NCBI GenBank assembly: GCA_013396995.1
Contig: VWZP01002214.1
Coordinates: 124,935-188,934, forward strand
Reading direction: 5' to 3'
Length of the DNA: 64,000 nt
Source: Dicaeum eximium
Taxonomy: Eukaryota; Chordata; Aves; Passeriformes; Dicaeidae
Program-made: the position numbers and the translations under genes
Notes under the pieces: model-generated
What the model was told of the DNA's origin: nothing
The model's input: the letters and a program-made list of their open reading frames with translations, nothing else
Databases searched by the model: none
In this document: positions 35,515 through 48,600 of the stretch, piece after piece
Layout: every line of letters begins with the position of its first letter
Numbering within the stretch: the stretch's first letter is position 1

Positions 35515-38500
35515 TTAATTGCCTTGTCTTAAAGAGAAGAAAAGAGAAAATCTCTTAAGGAGAAGAGAGAGAAAATCAAGCCTAGGTTGGTTAGTTTGTA
35601 AAAATTCCCAGAAATTAAAAAAGCTTACACGGCAAATGAAATGAAATAGGGTAATTGACACTAAATTCCTAAGATTTTTGATCAGAAAACCTCATCATGA
35701 ATCTGTTTATCCAGTGACAATGTTCATTAAACTTCCACACACTTAAAATCTATCAAAACATTCTGATCACTCTTGCAATGCTGTGCTGCCCCAATGCAGC
35801 TTTGGCCTCATAAAATGCCAAATCATAAAATGTACAACTTCCCTGTTTAGCAGCACTCAGCTCAGGACACACATCCAGTGCAGTTTGGCACTGATAGGGA
35901 ATAGAAGAGATAAGAACTGTGGAAGCATTAATAGTCCAGTGATCTTTCCTTCCTCCCTTCCCTCCTTTCTTCCACCCATTTTTCCATCTGCATTGTGCTG
36001 GGAAAAAGCTGTGGCTGGAAGTGGAACTCATGTTCTGCACCTGTTGGCAAATCCCAAATTTCATAACACCTTCTGCTGCTGGCAGATCTTCAAGAATGGT
36101 GCATGAAAACACCCTGCACTACCTTAGAAATAATGTCAGCTCCAGCGTGCCTTGTGGGGAGACAGAAACCACTCCATCCTTCCCATCCATTTCTGCTTCA
36201 GAAGGCAGATCCCACACACCCTCCACAGTTTTGTGACTCAAACTGCTGGACCTTGCTTTGTTTTTTGGAAAACTTAGATACAGAGGAGACTCGGGAGGTG
36301 GAGACATGCACAGAACCATCACCCCCCTGGAATAAAGCATGTAATGCAGCTCCTGCCTCTTGGCTCAAGTTTCCTAGATAAGGGAAATATACTGGATGAA
36401 GTTTTGCTGATATCAAAGGGAGGATGCTTTGCATTTACAGTCAATGCCCTTTGGTTTGAAGCTGAAATTAGCCATTACTTTCTGCAGCATCAGGGCATGC
36501 CTCCAGAAGCTCATTTTCATTAGCCTCAAAGTTTAACAAGCTATGTTCTTCTCCAAAGAAGGACAGAAAGAAAACCCCTCAGGCAGAAGAACAAATCCTT
36601 GATTTCTCTAGACAGTGCAGGGCATTTTTCAACAATGCATTTGCAGCTCCACTAAAAATAACAGGAGATGGACCATGACAAGTCTTCAGATGCAATCTCT
36701 CATCCAAGAAAACAGTGCGGCCTTCAATCTTTTTCAAATAAAATTTTGATAATATAATGGCAAAATTTCTTGCTCCCATGCTCAGAGTCCATGCTTGGAA
36801 AGTTCAGTGTAGCTACAGAAGGACACATTTTTAGGGCTGTAAACAGAGTAAGCTTCAATCTAATTAAAGAGTCAAAGTTGCACTTTTAAACAGCATTTCG
36901 GTATTGCAAGTTAAAGAGAACTTTAATAATTCTAAGAATTTTAAAGAGTTTTAAAAGGCCTCAGCTACACTGACTTTTAATGAGTCCTAGTTTTGAAAGC
37001 TTTCACTCAAAAAACTGAGCCTGGAAATTAAGCCAGTTTGAAGACCTTGATTGCAGTTAGTCAGTGAAAGAGTGAAAAGGCACCATTCCCTTCTTTCTGT
37101 ACAACCATTAGATTTCATGAAATAAAATGAAAATGTGAAAATTAGGAACAATAAATTAAAAAAAAATTTAAAATAAACAAGCCACAAAACAAAGCCAAAA
37201 CATGAAGAATTGAAGAATTGCAGTTGTGCTTACTGTTGTAACTCATTGAAAACTGCAGCAGGAAAGGAAGATGGAACGCTTCTGTCACTGACCAATGGTC
37301 AAATTTGGTTCCCTGAATAAAAATTAAACTATTAAACTATTCTACCCTTGGCTTTTACTCTTCTAGTAAGCAAATGCTGGGCTTCAGTCAGAACTACATC
37401 TGTGGAGAGGGAAAAAGAGGTATCTTGCCCATGTGAGGAAGTGCTGTTTGTTTCTCTCCACGCTGAGCTTTATGCAAGTACATAACTAAATACACTGAAT
37501 ACTTATTCTGTTTTTCTCACAAAAAAAGACAGAATGCTGATCACACAGAACAGCAAAACCTGTAATGCTGAAGGTCTTTGAATTAGACCTAAGCAAATCA
37601 GAATACATAGCTGACTCAAGTTTTCCCACCCTGTAGCAAAAGGTGATTTTCTCCTTCCCAAAGATGAGGAGGAAGACTTTTTAGGCCACAGTAAGTATGT
37701 GGGGAGAGATCAAAGAGGTAAAACTGCGCTGCAGAGCCACAGGAGGAGAAATTTGAAGAGATTTCTTTTGTAACAAGGATGGAAGAGATTAAAGCCTTTA
37801 ATGCTCCTACTCAGAGAGGTTATTGCATTCCACAGCAGCAGCTGCAGTCCTAGACCTGTAAGGACTCTTCCTTGGGAACACTGGAAACAGCACTGCCTGG
37901 AAGGGTACACAGGTGAATTAAGCAGTGAGTTTATCACCCTCAGCAGTCTGCCTGCCTTGATGTGGGCTCACAGTCCAGCAGAGAGCCACACAAACAGTTC
38001 AGGCTCACAATTAACAGTCCTAATCACTGTGGTGCTATTCCCAAGATAAGAAGCCCTGCTCACACCAAGATCGGCACCAGAGCTGAACTGCTGCAGTTGC
38101 CCTGCTTCAATTCCCAAGCTGGCTCATGCAGGACTGTCTCAAGGACATTACAGTGGAGAAATGTCCACCATCCTCTTAGCAAAACTTCATCTGTGGGTCC
38201 CAAAGGAAGGGAGAGGCACTGGAAAGCAAAGGCCTCTTCTTCACATATGGATTGACCTTTTCTCTAAGCTCATGCTCAGGTTGGAACCTTTGGAGCTGAA
38301 AGCTTCTCTACAGGAAGATGGCTTTGACTGGCAAACAGCATCATCTGAACAAAATGGGAGCAGTCTAACTGCCACATTGGAAAAGAAATTGTGTAACCTA
38401 AAAGTGAATATTCTGGAGAACACAGATTAAGGGATAACAAGTTATTTTGAAATTGGTTGGTCATCTGCAGTTATGAACCGCTACTTCTCATCAGGTAGTA

Positions 38501-38589
38501 GCAGCTATTCAGAATAACTCTTAAGGTGCTCATAAATTAATTTAAAAAGACAGTGTTATTCATAGTCATTACAAAAAGTGGCTTTCCAG

Positions 38590-38853
38590 GAGAAAGTTTC
38601 ACTTGCTGTTGAATACAATAGGCCAACAAGTTATGCTGGAGTAATTGCACCAATGTGGGTACATCATAGTACTTCACTGCTAATTATAGCAGGAATGTTA
38701 TACTTTATAATAATGTTGCCAAGCATGCTAGGTTTAATCTATCATTTCAGACATGGAAATGTAGCAATGGGACAAAGATCATCTGATAACAAGCATGTGC
38801 CATCTGAGGACAGCAGCTACATTCAGCGACCCAGCAGGTGTGCCAAGTGCCAG
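38590..38853 (+). other. Candidate orphan coding exon
   Basis: An 88-codon open stretch bounded by a plausible acceptor (ctttccag|G) and donor (CAG|gtaatt), in frame at both ends. It has a hydrophobic segment (SLLIIAGMLYFIIMLPSMLG) of helix length followed by a basic YHFRHG and a polar tail with CAKC. I do not recognise the protein. The open frame has no ATG near its start, and no partner exon was identified on this strand. It could equally be chance; several other 90-110-codon frames occur nearby. Confidence 0.2.
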
Positions 38854-40537
38854 GTAATTTTTTTGATTTAACACTTGTAGGCTGGAAGGCCTTCGTCTGA
38901 AGGGACACATGCCAAATTACACACTTTAATTTCTGTCTTTATGAGCTCTACAACTCATCAGAGATTCTCAGAGGTGGTTCTTCCTTCTCCCTTTGACAAT
39001 GGCCTGTGCTGAACAGTCAGTATGAGCTAAAGCCATCAGCCAAACTTCACACAGGAGGGGAATGGAAAGAACAATCAGGAGGGTGGGCCCATGTTGGTAT
39101 CAGTGGAAAACAAGTTTCAGCTCTCCTTTACATAATTTGGGAATCTGATTCCCTGTTGGTTTACTTTAATGAGGATGTCAACTATCTGAACAGCAGTTCA
39201 CCCTTTAATGAAATAGCTAAAAAACCCCAAATGTCCTTTAAGCATTTAAATTTTTATGCTAGGATCCCCATTACTGGCATGTTGAGACTCCCTGTTTTTA
39301 GGCTAAGGTGGACAGACACAGTCATAAGACAATAAACAGAAAACAGAATAAAAGTGATTCATGAACAAATATTCACTGTGAAGAGGAGAAAAGTTTTGGG
39401 AAGAAAGAAAATAGGTCAAAGTCATAAACATGGAAATGACAAAACATTGAACCTAAACACTCACAAATCTCATTTTAACAAGCATAAATGGGGATTCTCG
39501 GGGCTCTAAGCCAGTTGATGAGATATATTTTCCACAAGCAATTCTGAAGAAGACAATGGAAAAATGGTAGATAATCTAAATTTCCATTAAAATTATGAGA
39601 ATATCCTCATCAAGTACAAAACTATAAGAATCCTAATTAAAGACATTTTAACTACCTTAAGGGTCTTTTAAAGTGGACTTAAAAATCTTCATATTCAAGA
39701 GTTTCATCTTACCTGAATTATCACTCTGATCGTCATGCTCTGCAAGGTACTTATGACTACAACAAAGAGTATAAGTACACTCCTCAGGTGGAGCTTGTTT
39801 GGGGGAATAAGAATATTTTGAAAACATTTATTGCAGTTGTTCTGTTATCCATACTTTAAAAAAAAAATATAAATTGACAATTGCACTTCCTAATTAAAAT
39901 ATATCTGTTTACAGAGCATACTTGTGTCTCAGTTCAGATCAAATTTCATTTTGGTCTTACATATAATGTGCATTATATGCCCACATATACATATAAACAC
40001 GTGTGTATATAAGTATGTGTATGCATATAGGTGCAGGGTGAAGAAAATACTCTGAGTTTTACAAAAGTACTTAATTGTCATCTTCTGGATAAATCACAAA
40101 AGTAAAATTTGTCTTTCCTTCTGAAATTTCCCATCGTAAATTTTAACTAAGGACAAATGATTAATTTATAGCTTTGAATGGAAGGCCTAACTCTGAGGTT
40201 TTCCACAGATTCTAGGTTAGTGCTCTGAATCTTTTTCCTTTCTAGGTTTAACCCATCTGGTTTGCTCTCCTTACCTTTCTAAAAGCACTCTAACCCAACC
40301 TATGTGATCTATAGTCCTGCAAAGAGCTCTGCTGAGGTAACAGCAGCAAGCACTGTCCCTTTAAAATCTATTTTATCAAAAATGACTCGATGCAAAATAA
40401 AATTTTCTTTTTATTCCTTATTTAAGCTGTGACCACCTATGCTCCACAGATCCCTCTTGTTAAGCACTGTCCCAGCTCCCCTGGGCCTGAGGATGATGAA
40501 TTACCTCTGGTGCTTGTCAGCACTCGCCGTGTGCCAC

Positions 40538-40608
40538 AGCCTGATCCAAACGGTGCTGAAGTCAATGCAAAGAATCTCATTGACTTCAGGAGCCTTCTGG
40601 ATCAGGCT
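40538..40608. repeat. Two-tier palindrome (possible ancient DNA element)
   Basis: Outer arms AGCCTGATCCA (40538-40548) and TGGATCAGGCT (40598-40608) are exact reverse complements. Inner arms CTGAAGTCAATG (40556-40567) and CATTGACTTCAG (40578-40589) are too, around a 10-base loop. The GAAGTCAATG/CATTGACTTC pair followed by GGATCAGG recalls an old palindromic repeat family I have seen in reptile and bird sequence, but I cannot name it with certainty. Confidence 0.7.
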
Positions 40609-40714
40609 CCAAACACAGGGAAAATCACAACGGCGGTGGTGCTAAACAGGCTACTGGCACTGCAAAGCATTTCACACAAACATCTGCAGTGGTCTCACAC
40701 ATCTAAATGCATCG

Positions 40715-40715
<1 letters not shown>

Positions 40716-40747
<32 letters not shown>
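40716..40747. repeat. Poly-T tract
   Basis: Uninterrupted run of 32 T, about 110 bases after the palindrome. Confidence 0.9.
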
Positions 40748-40748
<1 letters not shown>

Positions 40749-42092
40749 GAAAGCTTCTCCACACAGTGCAATCCCCAACGCCAGCGTGCTACGCTGCCTG
40801 CTGTAAAACCTTCGACTTCACATTGCCCAGGCAGGACAGTTTAAAAAAAGAAACATAACCCTGCGAACAGCAGCAAAGAAAACATCAGCAGGAGGGGACG
40901 GTAAAAGCTGAGAACGCCTGCAAATGGAAAAGGAAAAAGAGATTGGAGTTGTAATCCCAGGAAAGAACGAGGAGCAGCCCTGTCCCACAGATATAAAGGG
41001 AAGGAGGAGGAGGAGGTGGTTAGTGGGAGATAATGGGGGGAGGGTCATCGCATGCCCCGTTTGGTTGCTGAATGTTAGATCAAACTCTGCAGCTTACCTT
41101 TGTAAACACAACCCCAAAATACCAACCCAAAGTGTCACTCGGCTGTGCTATGTGATCAATATCATCCCGATGGCAGGATTTTCCTCCACTTAGTGAAGCC
41201 GCTCCAAGCCCTGGAGTGGATTATTTTTAGGCTGGTGATGGGAAGATCAGCTGCTGCCTCCTATCGAGTTTCCAAAGTGTACAAACTCTTCTTGCCTTTC
41301 TCATACGCTAAAGGGGGCAGGAAACTGGGAAGAGACAGGCAAGCAAAAAGCACCAATTTTTTGCCTCCAGAAGCTACAGTCCCCTGGGATTTCTCCTGCT
41401 TGCTTTTATTTTCATTTTTCCCTCTCTGGTGCAGTAATATTCCAAGAAGCTGCATTGCAGCACATGGACTATTAACAGATGGCTATTCTGAAGCAATTGA
41501 TTTAGACATGGTATTCTAATGTTTGGCAGGGTTGCAGAGATTCAGCTTTTGATTCCTATGTAATTAATCTTGGATAATTTGAATTTGACAACATAATTTT
41601 GCATGTCTTCCACCAAATTAAGCAGAAAAGTCTACTCAGATATTTTATTTTACTCACTTACCTAAGTCCCTCCAGCTCTTCTGCTTAAAATACAGACCAA
41701 ATCTCACTTTTTGATCACACAGGTCTGCTTCTTGTGAAATGGCTTTTTTAATACTTGAAATAAAATTCCAGACTAATTTGATGGTCGTACCAGGAATATA
41801 GTTTTCAATACAATAGCCCTTATTTACGTGGGATAACATTTTTTAGTTGCAAAATCCACTGGACATGTTTACTTAGAGGTAAAGAAGTCCCAAGAGAGCC
41901 CACATGTGGTCAGTTGGTTTGTTTGCTCATTTTCTCACAGTGCCATCAAACAAAGATGAACCAAATTCGGATTTTTCCATCGTGACGGTTTCACTTGAGC
42001 CTTACAACTTGAGGCCATAAATTGCAAAGATCTGGGACTTGTGGTGCAGCACCAGACATGTGAGAGTGCAGGGTGGTTTTGAGTACAGCTGC

Positions 42093-42175
42093 TGGAATCA
42101 CAGAATAGCCTGAGCTGGAAGGGACACACAAGGATCATCCAGACCAATTCCTGTTCAGTCATTAGGTACCAGAGC
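42093..42175 (-). mobile_element. CR1 LINE tail fragment
   Basis: Short reverse-complement CR1 tail: GGAATCACAGAATAGCCTGA, GCTGGAAGGGACACACAAGG, ATCATCCAGACC. The adjoining sequence to 42360 is not recognised. Confidence 0.85.
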
Positions 42176-43081
42176 TGGAGGCCCTTGGGACAGAATTCTG
42201 CTTAGACCTTGCAGAATCCAGGGATTGCATCTAGATCATTAGACAGCAAATGGTTTCCAAGGGATTGAGGTCCATGTTTCCATGAATGGGGTTACAGAGG
42301 GTGCTGAGCTGAGAATGGACTTGGATGGCTGATGGCCAACACTGCAGGATTTATCAAAACCTTGGCAAACCCAGACTCCTCCTTTTTCTCTGATGTTTCA
42401 AACCTGACTGTTGTAGGGGTAAGAAATCAGAAACCTCAGAGCTAGAGATAATTAATTAGTACTTTTTGCTAGCTCCCATTGATTTGAAATACCAACACAG
42501 CTTTACACTTAGACAGACCCCAACAGTCCTCCAAGGCATGTGAAATCTTTGACTTGTGTTTACTGTTTTTTCCCTTTTATTTCTTCCCTTTTCCTGTATG
42601 AAATGCTTTAGAAAAAAGCTTATGGATTGGAAGTCTCTGAGTTCTGCTACATATCTATGTTTGTTAAAGATGATTTGTTAAAACATAAATAAGTTTTAAC
42701 CCATCTAATCATCTAAAATAGCATTGTCATGTAATATTTTTGAAAATACACCTAATTTCTGACAGAAGTGAGTAACATTTATGGTCACAATCATCTTCAC
42801 CAAAACATGAATATTTAGTTCACTGTTATTCAGTTCTGTTTTTTCTACAGAATTTAAACAGGAAGGAAAACAATAAGGCAAAATGAACATGGAATCAGCC
42901 AGCATGTTTCATTTTGCTGCTTCTAAATAGGGAACTTTAATTTCTCTACATGACAAGCTAAAGTGTTTTGAAATGCATTTTAAAAGGATTTAAAAAATGA
43001 AAAGCTCTGAAAACGTCAGAACGGTCAGCCCTGATCTGGCATTTTGTATCAGAGCTTTTCGATTTGTCAGGGGAAAGGAGG

Positions 43082-43106
43082 NNNNNNNNNNNNNNNNNNN
43101 NNNNNN
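43082..43106. other. Assembly gap (25 N)
   Basis: Twenty-five undetermined bases followed by a run of G, next to the GC-rich island. The true length is unknown. Confidence 0.99.
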
Positions 43107-43199
43107 GGGGGGGGAATGGTAATTACAGGAATCAAAATGTTTCAGGGAATGTTTGGACGTTTAAATGAATGGAAACAACCCCAGGCCGATCCTCAGGTA

Positions 43200-43650
43200 C
43201 CCCCACGTCCAGCACGTCACCAGTTTTCCCAGCCAGCCTCCAGAAGACGAGATGTGGTACCGACACCTCCCCAGATCGGGGGTGATTCAGCTGCAGAGGT
43301 GCCGGCGGTGCGGGACCGAACAGCGCGCGGAACCGCGGGAGCAAAGCGGGCACGGCACCGCCGGCACCGGGACTGCCGCCCTGGCAGCGGGGCGGGGGGA
43401 GGGCACTGCGGGGAGGGATGGAGGTGAGATGCGAGGAGGGATGTAGGAGGGATGCGGGGAAGGATGCAGGAAGGGATACGGGGAGGGATGCGGGGAAGGA
43501 CGCAGGGAGGAATGCGAGGAAGGATGCGCCACCCCCTCGGGCACTCACCGGCGGCAGGGGTCCCTCTGCGGGCCCGCAGCGAGGGGAGTGTCTGACCACG
43601 GCAGATGGGCAGCTTAAAGGCAGAAGCTGCTTCACCTGATGGCTTTGGGG
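43200..43650 (-). promoter_or_regulatory. ABCC9: GC-rich island, probable ABCC9 promoter and noncoding first exon
   Basis: This is the only strongly GC- and CpG-rich stretch between the ABCC9 start codon and CMAS. On the minus strand a consensus donor (CCG|gtgagtg) ends a candidate exon at 43549. Because coding exon 1 begins with 5' UTR behind an acceptor, a noncoding exon must lie upstream, and this island is the best placed. That would give a first intron of about 10.7 kb. The start site is not visible; no TATA box was recognised. Part of the island's downstream side is a minisatellite, and a 25-base gap sits about 100 bases away. Inference, not proof. Confidence 0.5.
43413..43530. repeat. 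12-bp minisatellite in the ABCC9 island
   Basis: Imperfect tandem copies of a 12-base purine-rich unit, GGATGCGGGGAA and variants such as GGATGCAGGAAG, GGATACGGGGAG and GGACGCAGGGAG. It lies within the putative ABCC9 intron 1, beside its donor. Long open frames across it on both strands are by-products of the repeat. Confidence 0.85.
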
Positions 43651-45497
43651 AGGGAGAGGCAGAATGCAAAATAGTCTAAGCGGATCTTAACAAAACAGAT
43701 GAGGTTCGGCTCCTTCGTTCTGTGAAATCCACAGCCCGGCTGGCACTGATTCCCACACCCTGGTGGGCTTCCATCAGCTTGACCAGCTGAACCCGAAAGA
43801 ACCAAAACGGTGGAGGAATAACGTGTGTGGGAAAAGGTTTTCATAAATTAAGACTCGCCAATGTGAGGAAAACAACCCGACAGGCACTGCAGCGTGGATT
43901 TATTTGCCACAGGTCCTGGCTGAGCGCTCTCCACCTGAATTGTCCTGGTTTATTGAACTCACTAAGCAGGAAGGGAAGGGCGGCTGCACTGCGGACCCTT
44001 GTTGTTCACACAACAAGCTGTTCTGGTTTCAGCTGCCAGCAGCTCTGTCTGCCTTTTCCCATATTGTGAGCCAATTCATAGGTCTCCCTCTACAAATCTG
44101 GACCATAACAAGTTTCCACTAATTAGCCAAATTCAACAAATGCCTGCAGGCTCCTTGTCTTTTCCATTTCTTAGGTGAAGAGCTGAAATCACCATCATGT
44201 CATCCACTTGTGCAGGTTGACACTAAAGTAGCTCTTTTGGAGAAAATCTCTCATTGTGCTGAACTGGATACATTTCTTGACTGATTTTAAACCAACTTAC
44301 ATAATTTATACCAGGGCTTTATGTTAACAGAGCAATATAAAAAAATTCAGAGTCGATTATATAAGTTATGAACTATCAAGTCTTTATTTTGCTTCTAAAT
44401 TTGTCACAGTGACAGAATCCCCACAGTGCAGTGTCAGAACTCATGCCACCATATAAAAAGATCAGACTGACACAGCTTTCAAGATTAATTTTACTTACAC
44501 TTACAACCCTACTTTAAAAAAAAAAAGTTTGCTATATTTCTTTTAATATCCCATTGCTCATTTTATCTAAAGAAAAATTAACGGATCTACCAAGTAAATT
44601 GTAACAAAGTAGTAAAGACATAATTTTTTTACCTAATTTTTTTTAATGTCAGAAAATGCAGCCTATTCTTTGGATAAATGGTCTGTCTGTTTAAAATATT
44701 TATTGTTATTAAGCTTGGAGGGGGGAAGCAGTAGAAGCTTAGTATTATTTGAAATATTTTCCACAGCTTTTTTTAAAAGTTATCATGCCTGGTTTCTATG
44801 GGGAAAAGTGTTGTGGAAAATATATACAGCAACATTTCAACAGAGCAATCTAAGTAGTGAACAACTCTATATGGAGAAGGATGAGAAAATCCCAGACCTC
44901 AGAGTTCATCTCTATAAAAGGTGTAGAAAGCCACAGGCCTTGAACAGGGACTTACAAAGCTCCTGACCCTTGAGGGACAACAGCACCATGGTGGAATCAG
45001 AGGCACCAAATACAATGCTACCATTTGCCTTGGTAGCTCTTGATCTTTGCAAAAGTTAGATCCTGCACACAAGACAAATTTTCAGATCTCCATGTTTACT
45101 TGTTCTGTTTGACAAAGGCTGTCTTACTAAAAAAAAAAAGAAAAAAAAAAAACAAACCAAAACAAAAAACCCCTACCCAACCATATGGGCAACCAAAGAC
45201 GTGGTTTGCACAACATTCCTTTTTTTCCCTTCAAAAACCCCTCGAAGTCTGAGAGCTATTCCTTTGATATTGAAAGGCTTTTCAAGACTGTCAAGGATAA
45301 TGCAAGCTCTCCACATCCTCTGAGTGTAGAGGAGTTGCATCATAAATATGATAAAGTAAACCTTTTGTACAACAATTTAGATTCTACCAAACCCATAGAC
45401 CCACTTGTACTATAAATTACAATGATACTGCAGAGTTTACACGTATGTCTGTGTGTGAGGGCCTGGGGAAAAGGGGATTCTTTTTGTTTTTAAATAA

Positions 45498-45640
45498 TCA
45501 CAGAATCATTAAGGTTGGAAAATACCTCCAGGGTCACCAGGTCCAACCTGTGGCCAATCCGTACCTTGTCACCCAACCCAGAGCACTGAGTGCCAGCCAC
45601 ATCCAGCTGTTCCTTGGACACCTCCAGGGAAGGGGACTCC
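45498..45640 (-). mobile_element. CR1 LINE tail fragment
   Basis: Reverse-complement CR1 tail of a different subtype: AATCACAGAATCATTAAGGT, TTGGAAAATACCTCCAGGGT, CACCAGGTCCAACCTGTGGC, then GGACACCTCCAGGGA. Confidence 0.88.
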
Positions 45641-48600
45641 CTTCTCTGTGCTATATTGGATTTGAGTCCTCTAAGCTGACCCGGGACAACTCAGACCATT
45701 GTTTTGCATTGCCCAGAAAATCTTCATTATTTCTAGCCCAGCAAACCCACCAATCACACACAGTTCAAACCCTCTGCAACCAAAAGAGAACTAATGTGGG
45801 ATCAGGTTCATTTTCTCCCATTAAACTCAACAAGGCACTTACATTGTTCAGTTCCATTTACAAGTGCTGGCTTTTAGACACGTAGTAGTCAGAAATAAAA
45901 ATTTCAGGTGTTTAATTTCAGAGTGAATGCCTGAAAGGGACATTAGATACTAAACACAGAACTTGCCTCACCCAGGATTAAATGGCAGATGCTTGATTGC
46001 TTATGTGTTTGCCTGCTACTAGATTCCCTATATAGCATTTAGAGAGAAAAATACGTTTTCATATGATTATTCTTTTCATTCTAAACCAAATCTAGAAGAT
46101 AGTGGGAACTAATTCCACCCTGGATATGACTGTCTCAGCCTCTGGAGAATGACAGTGTCTATATGGTTAAAGTTTTGAAAACTTTACCTGTATAGTTTTC
46201 TTTTTTTCTTCTTTGAGGTATGGAAATAAATTTTCACTCTGATATATTTTTTGCATGTACATTTTAAAAGGGCAATAACCATGACAAGTGTCTTGTAGAG
46301 GCCATCCCTACCATTTTTACTACACCTGGTAGAACCCACACAGAATGTATCCCACATGCCTTTCCACCTCTTATTGTAGTTCAAGAAGTTTTCCCACTTG
46401 AGATCTGCCACATTCTATGCTGGGAAAAATGTATAGCATAAGGAAAAACAAATCATCAAAACTATTAGAAATCTCTTTGATAGGAAAAGACAAAATTTGC
46501 CTATACTAACCCTGAAATCTGACATCTGTTGCATACAAAATAGAGTTTGCTTTTTTTTTCCTGTCATTTGTTCCATGCAGAATACATTCTTTAGAAATCC
46601 ACTACCTTAAGAGGATGTATTTAAACCTTAAGAAGATTCATATCTTTTTTTGCAGGCAAGATATGTAGTGCAGTGCCTTGCTTTAGAGAAACATTCAACC
46701 ATAAAGGGTCTCACATCTGCCTTTTATCTAAATCCTCATCCTCCAGTCTCTGAAGCTGCATATCTGTAAGCTGGAAGCTTCTTAACAAATCTCTGTTCAG
46801 ACTTTTGGGAACAGAAAAGAACTTCTGTTCAAATTAATTTCCATAAAAAGGACAAACCCCAAATACATTTAAAATCATTGTGATCACACTTTATGTTGTA
46901 TTTCAGTTAATGATAGGTCATCCAGGTAATTCAACTGCTGCAGATTAAGTGCAGTAGTTGAGGATTTAATGCTCTCTGCCCTGTCCTTTGTATTATTTGC
47001 TACCCCTGTATTCAGCACAAAATACTGATGTCCTGAATCTCAGATCTCTTCTCATTCTCTTCTACCTGATGTTCCCTGGCTGGAAATCAGGGAATGGTAA
47101 TGTAAATCTAAAGTCCATTTTATATCACACAGAATCTTACTAAATCTCACTTTACATGGATTAAAATTGGGAATAAAAATTAATCAAAATATTGAGATTA
47201 AGTTAAAATTACTCTACTTCTTTACAGCAGGATGTGTCAATGGCCCAGCAGTGGAAGGCATTGTCTTAGAAGAAAACAAATTTGAAAACAAATTAAAACT
47301 TCCTAAATTATCCAGGAATCAGCATACTGCAGAAACTTTATGCCACAAGGAATGTTGCACCCACAGGGTCACCCAAAACACTTTCTGAAGCTCCTGGGTA
47401 AGGTATATCTAAGGTGCTTCTCTAATACTCCATCACAGGCCTGTGACACCAGTCTGACAGCGGGGTCAAAGGGTTCATATAAGTAAAAATAAAATGGGAT
47501 AAATTCGTACAACAGAACTGGTTCAGGTCCAAGACAACCACAATACCACATGGTACAGAAATTACAGAAAATTAAACAGCCTTTGTGGTGAAACCAGCTG
47601 TTCCTGTGGAACAGTAGTAGCACAACACCTCCCTGAAGTGCACAATGATTCCAGGAAGACTCTTGGCAGACAGCATAAGATTTATTAATGTGACTTCAGG
47701 GACATTTACATCAAATTTGCTGTAATAAAGCAAAAGGTCTGAGAAATGTAAAAGCAATTAAACAGATTTTCATCATTGTTGTCCCTGTAGCAGTCAAGAT
47801 CAGCACCATCTCATTTCAAGTGGCCCAATGGGTTCTTCTGCATTTTTGCAATATGAAATGCTGGCACACTGAGGTAATCTGGACACCATCAAAATAATAT
47901 TACCAAAACCACCCTAGCCAAATCTTCACTTTGTGAATTGGTATGTGAATGGACTGCACTCAGCTGTTCTGACGAACTGATTCTTCCCTCCTCTCAGTTA
48001 TCTCAGAAGACCCTGCTGGTCTCTAGCTGCAATTAAAAATGAACCCCATCTGTACAATCCAGACCCAAATCTGGTCTGTAGATGCATCATCATCCAGCAG
48101 TTTCTTCAAATTACAGGATTTTAGCTACAATGAGACTCATTTTGTGAGCCAACTTGCAAACTGACTGCAAGATGAGGCTGAGGGATGTCTAAAAAGTTGA
48201 ACACAACTGGGTTTAAATTTGAATCATAAAGCAACAGCCACTAGTGGTAAGAATCATACCCATATGACATGTTGTGCCTGAACAGATTAAATTATATCTT
48301 CAGGAGGTCAAACTCCCATTTCCCTCTTCAGAAAATACTAGATGGAAATACGAGTTCATATCTCCAATACTCATTTCACCCATTGTAGGGTGCTCTGAGC
48401 AGCTGATGTGCATGTGAACTCTTTTATTTAGACTAAAAAAACACAACAAACTCATTTTATCTGTTGCTGTGGCAATACTATGTTGTAGGAGAAAAGCAGC
48501 TAATGCTATTGTGATTCATGTTGTTCCACAGCACTGAGAAAGAAACTGAGAAAAAGTGAGGGGAGAAGAAAGAGATGCTTTATTGGATGCCTCTGGGAAT

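Larger units (their letters stand above)
32891..43548 (-). other. Putative 5' intron of ABCC9
   Basis: If transcription starts in the 43.5-kb island, this is its first intron. It holds a SINE-like element at 34.9 kb, a possible plus-strand orphan exon at 38.6 kb, a palindrome at 40.5 kb, long homopolymer runs and a CR1 tail at 42.1 kb. Alternative noncoding first exons could be hidden here. Confidence 0.5.

Noticed and set aside
38161..39335. Two further plus-strand frames of 89 and 109 codons flanking the 38.6-kb candidate exon
   Set aside because: No matching splice sites in compatible phase were seen, so I could not join them to the candidate exon.
40429..40806. 125-codon plus-strand open frame near 40.5 kb
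   Set aside because: It spans the palindrome and a 32-base T run (translated as poly-Phe); not protein-like.
43132..43669. Long minus-strand open frames (up to 167 codons) in the GC-rich island
   Set aside because: They run through the 12-bp minisatellite and give repetitive Pro/Ser-rich translations; a GC-rich repeat lacks stop codons by composition.
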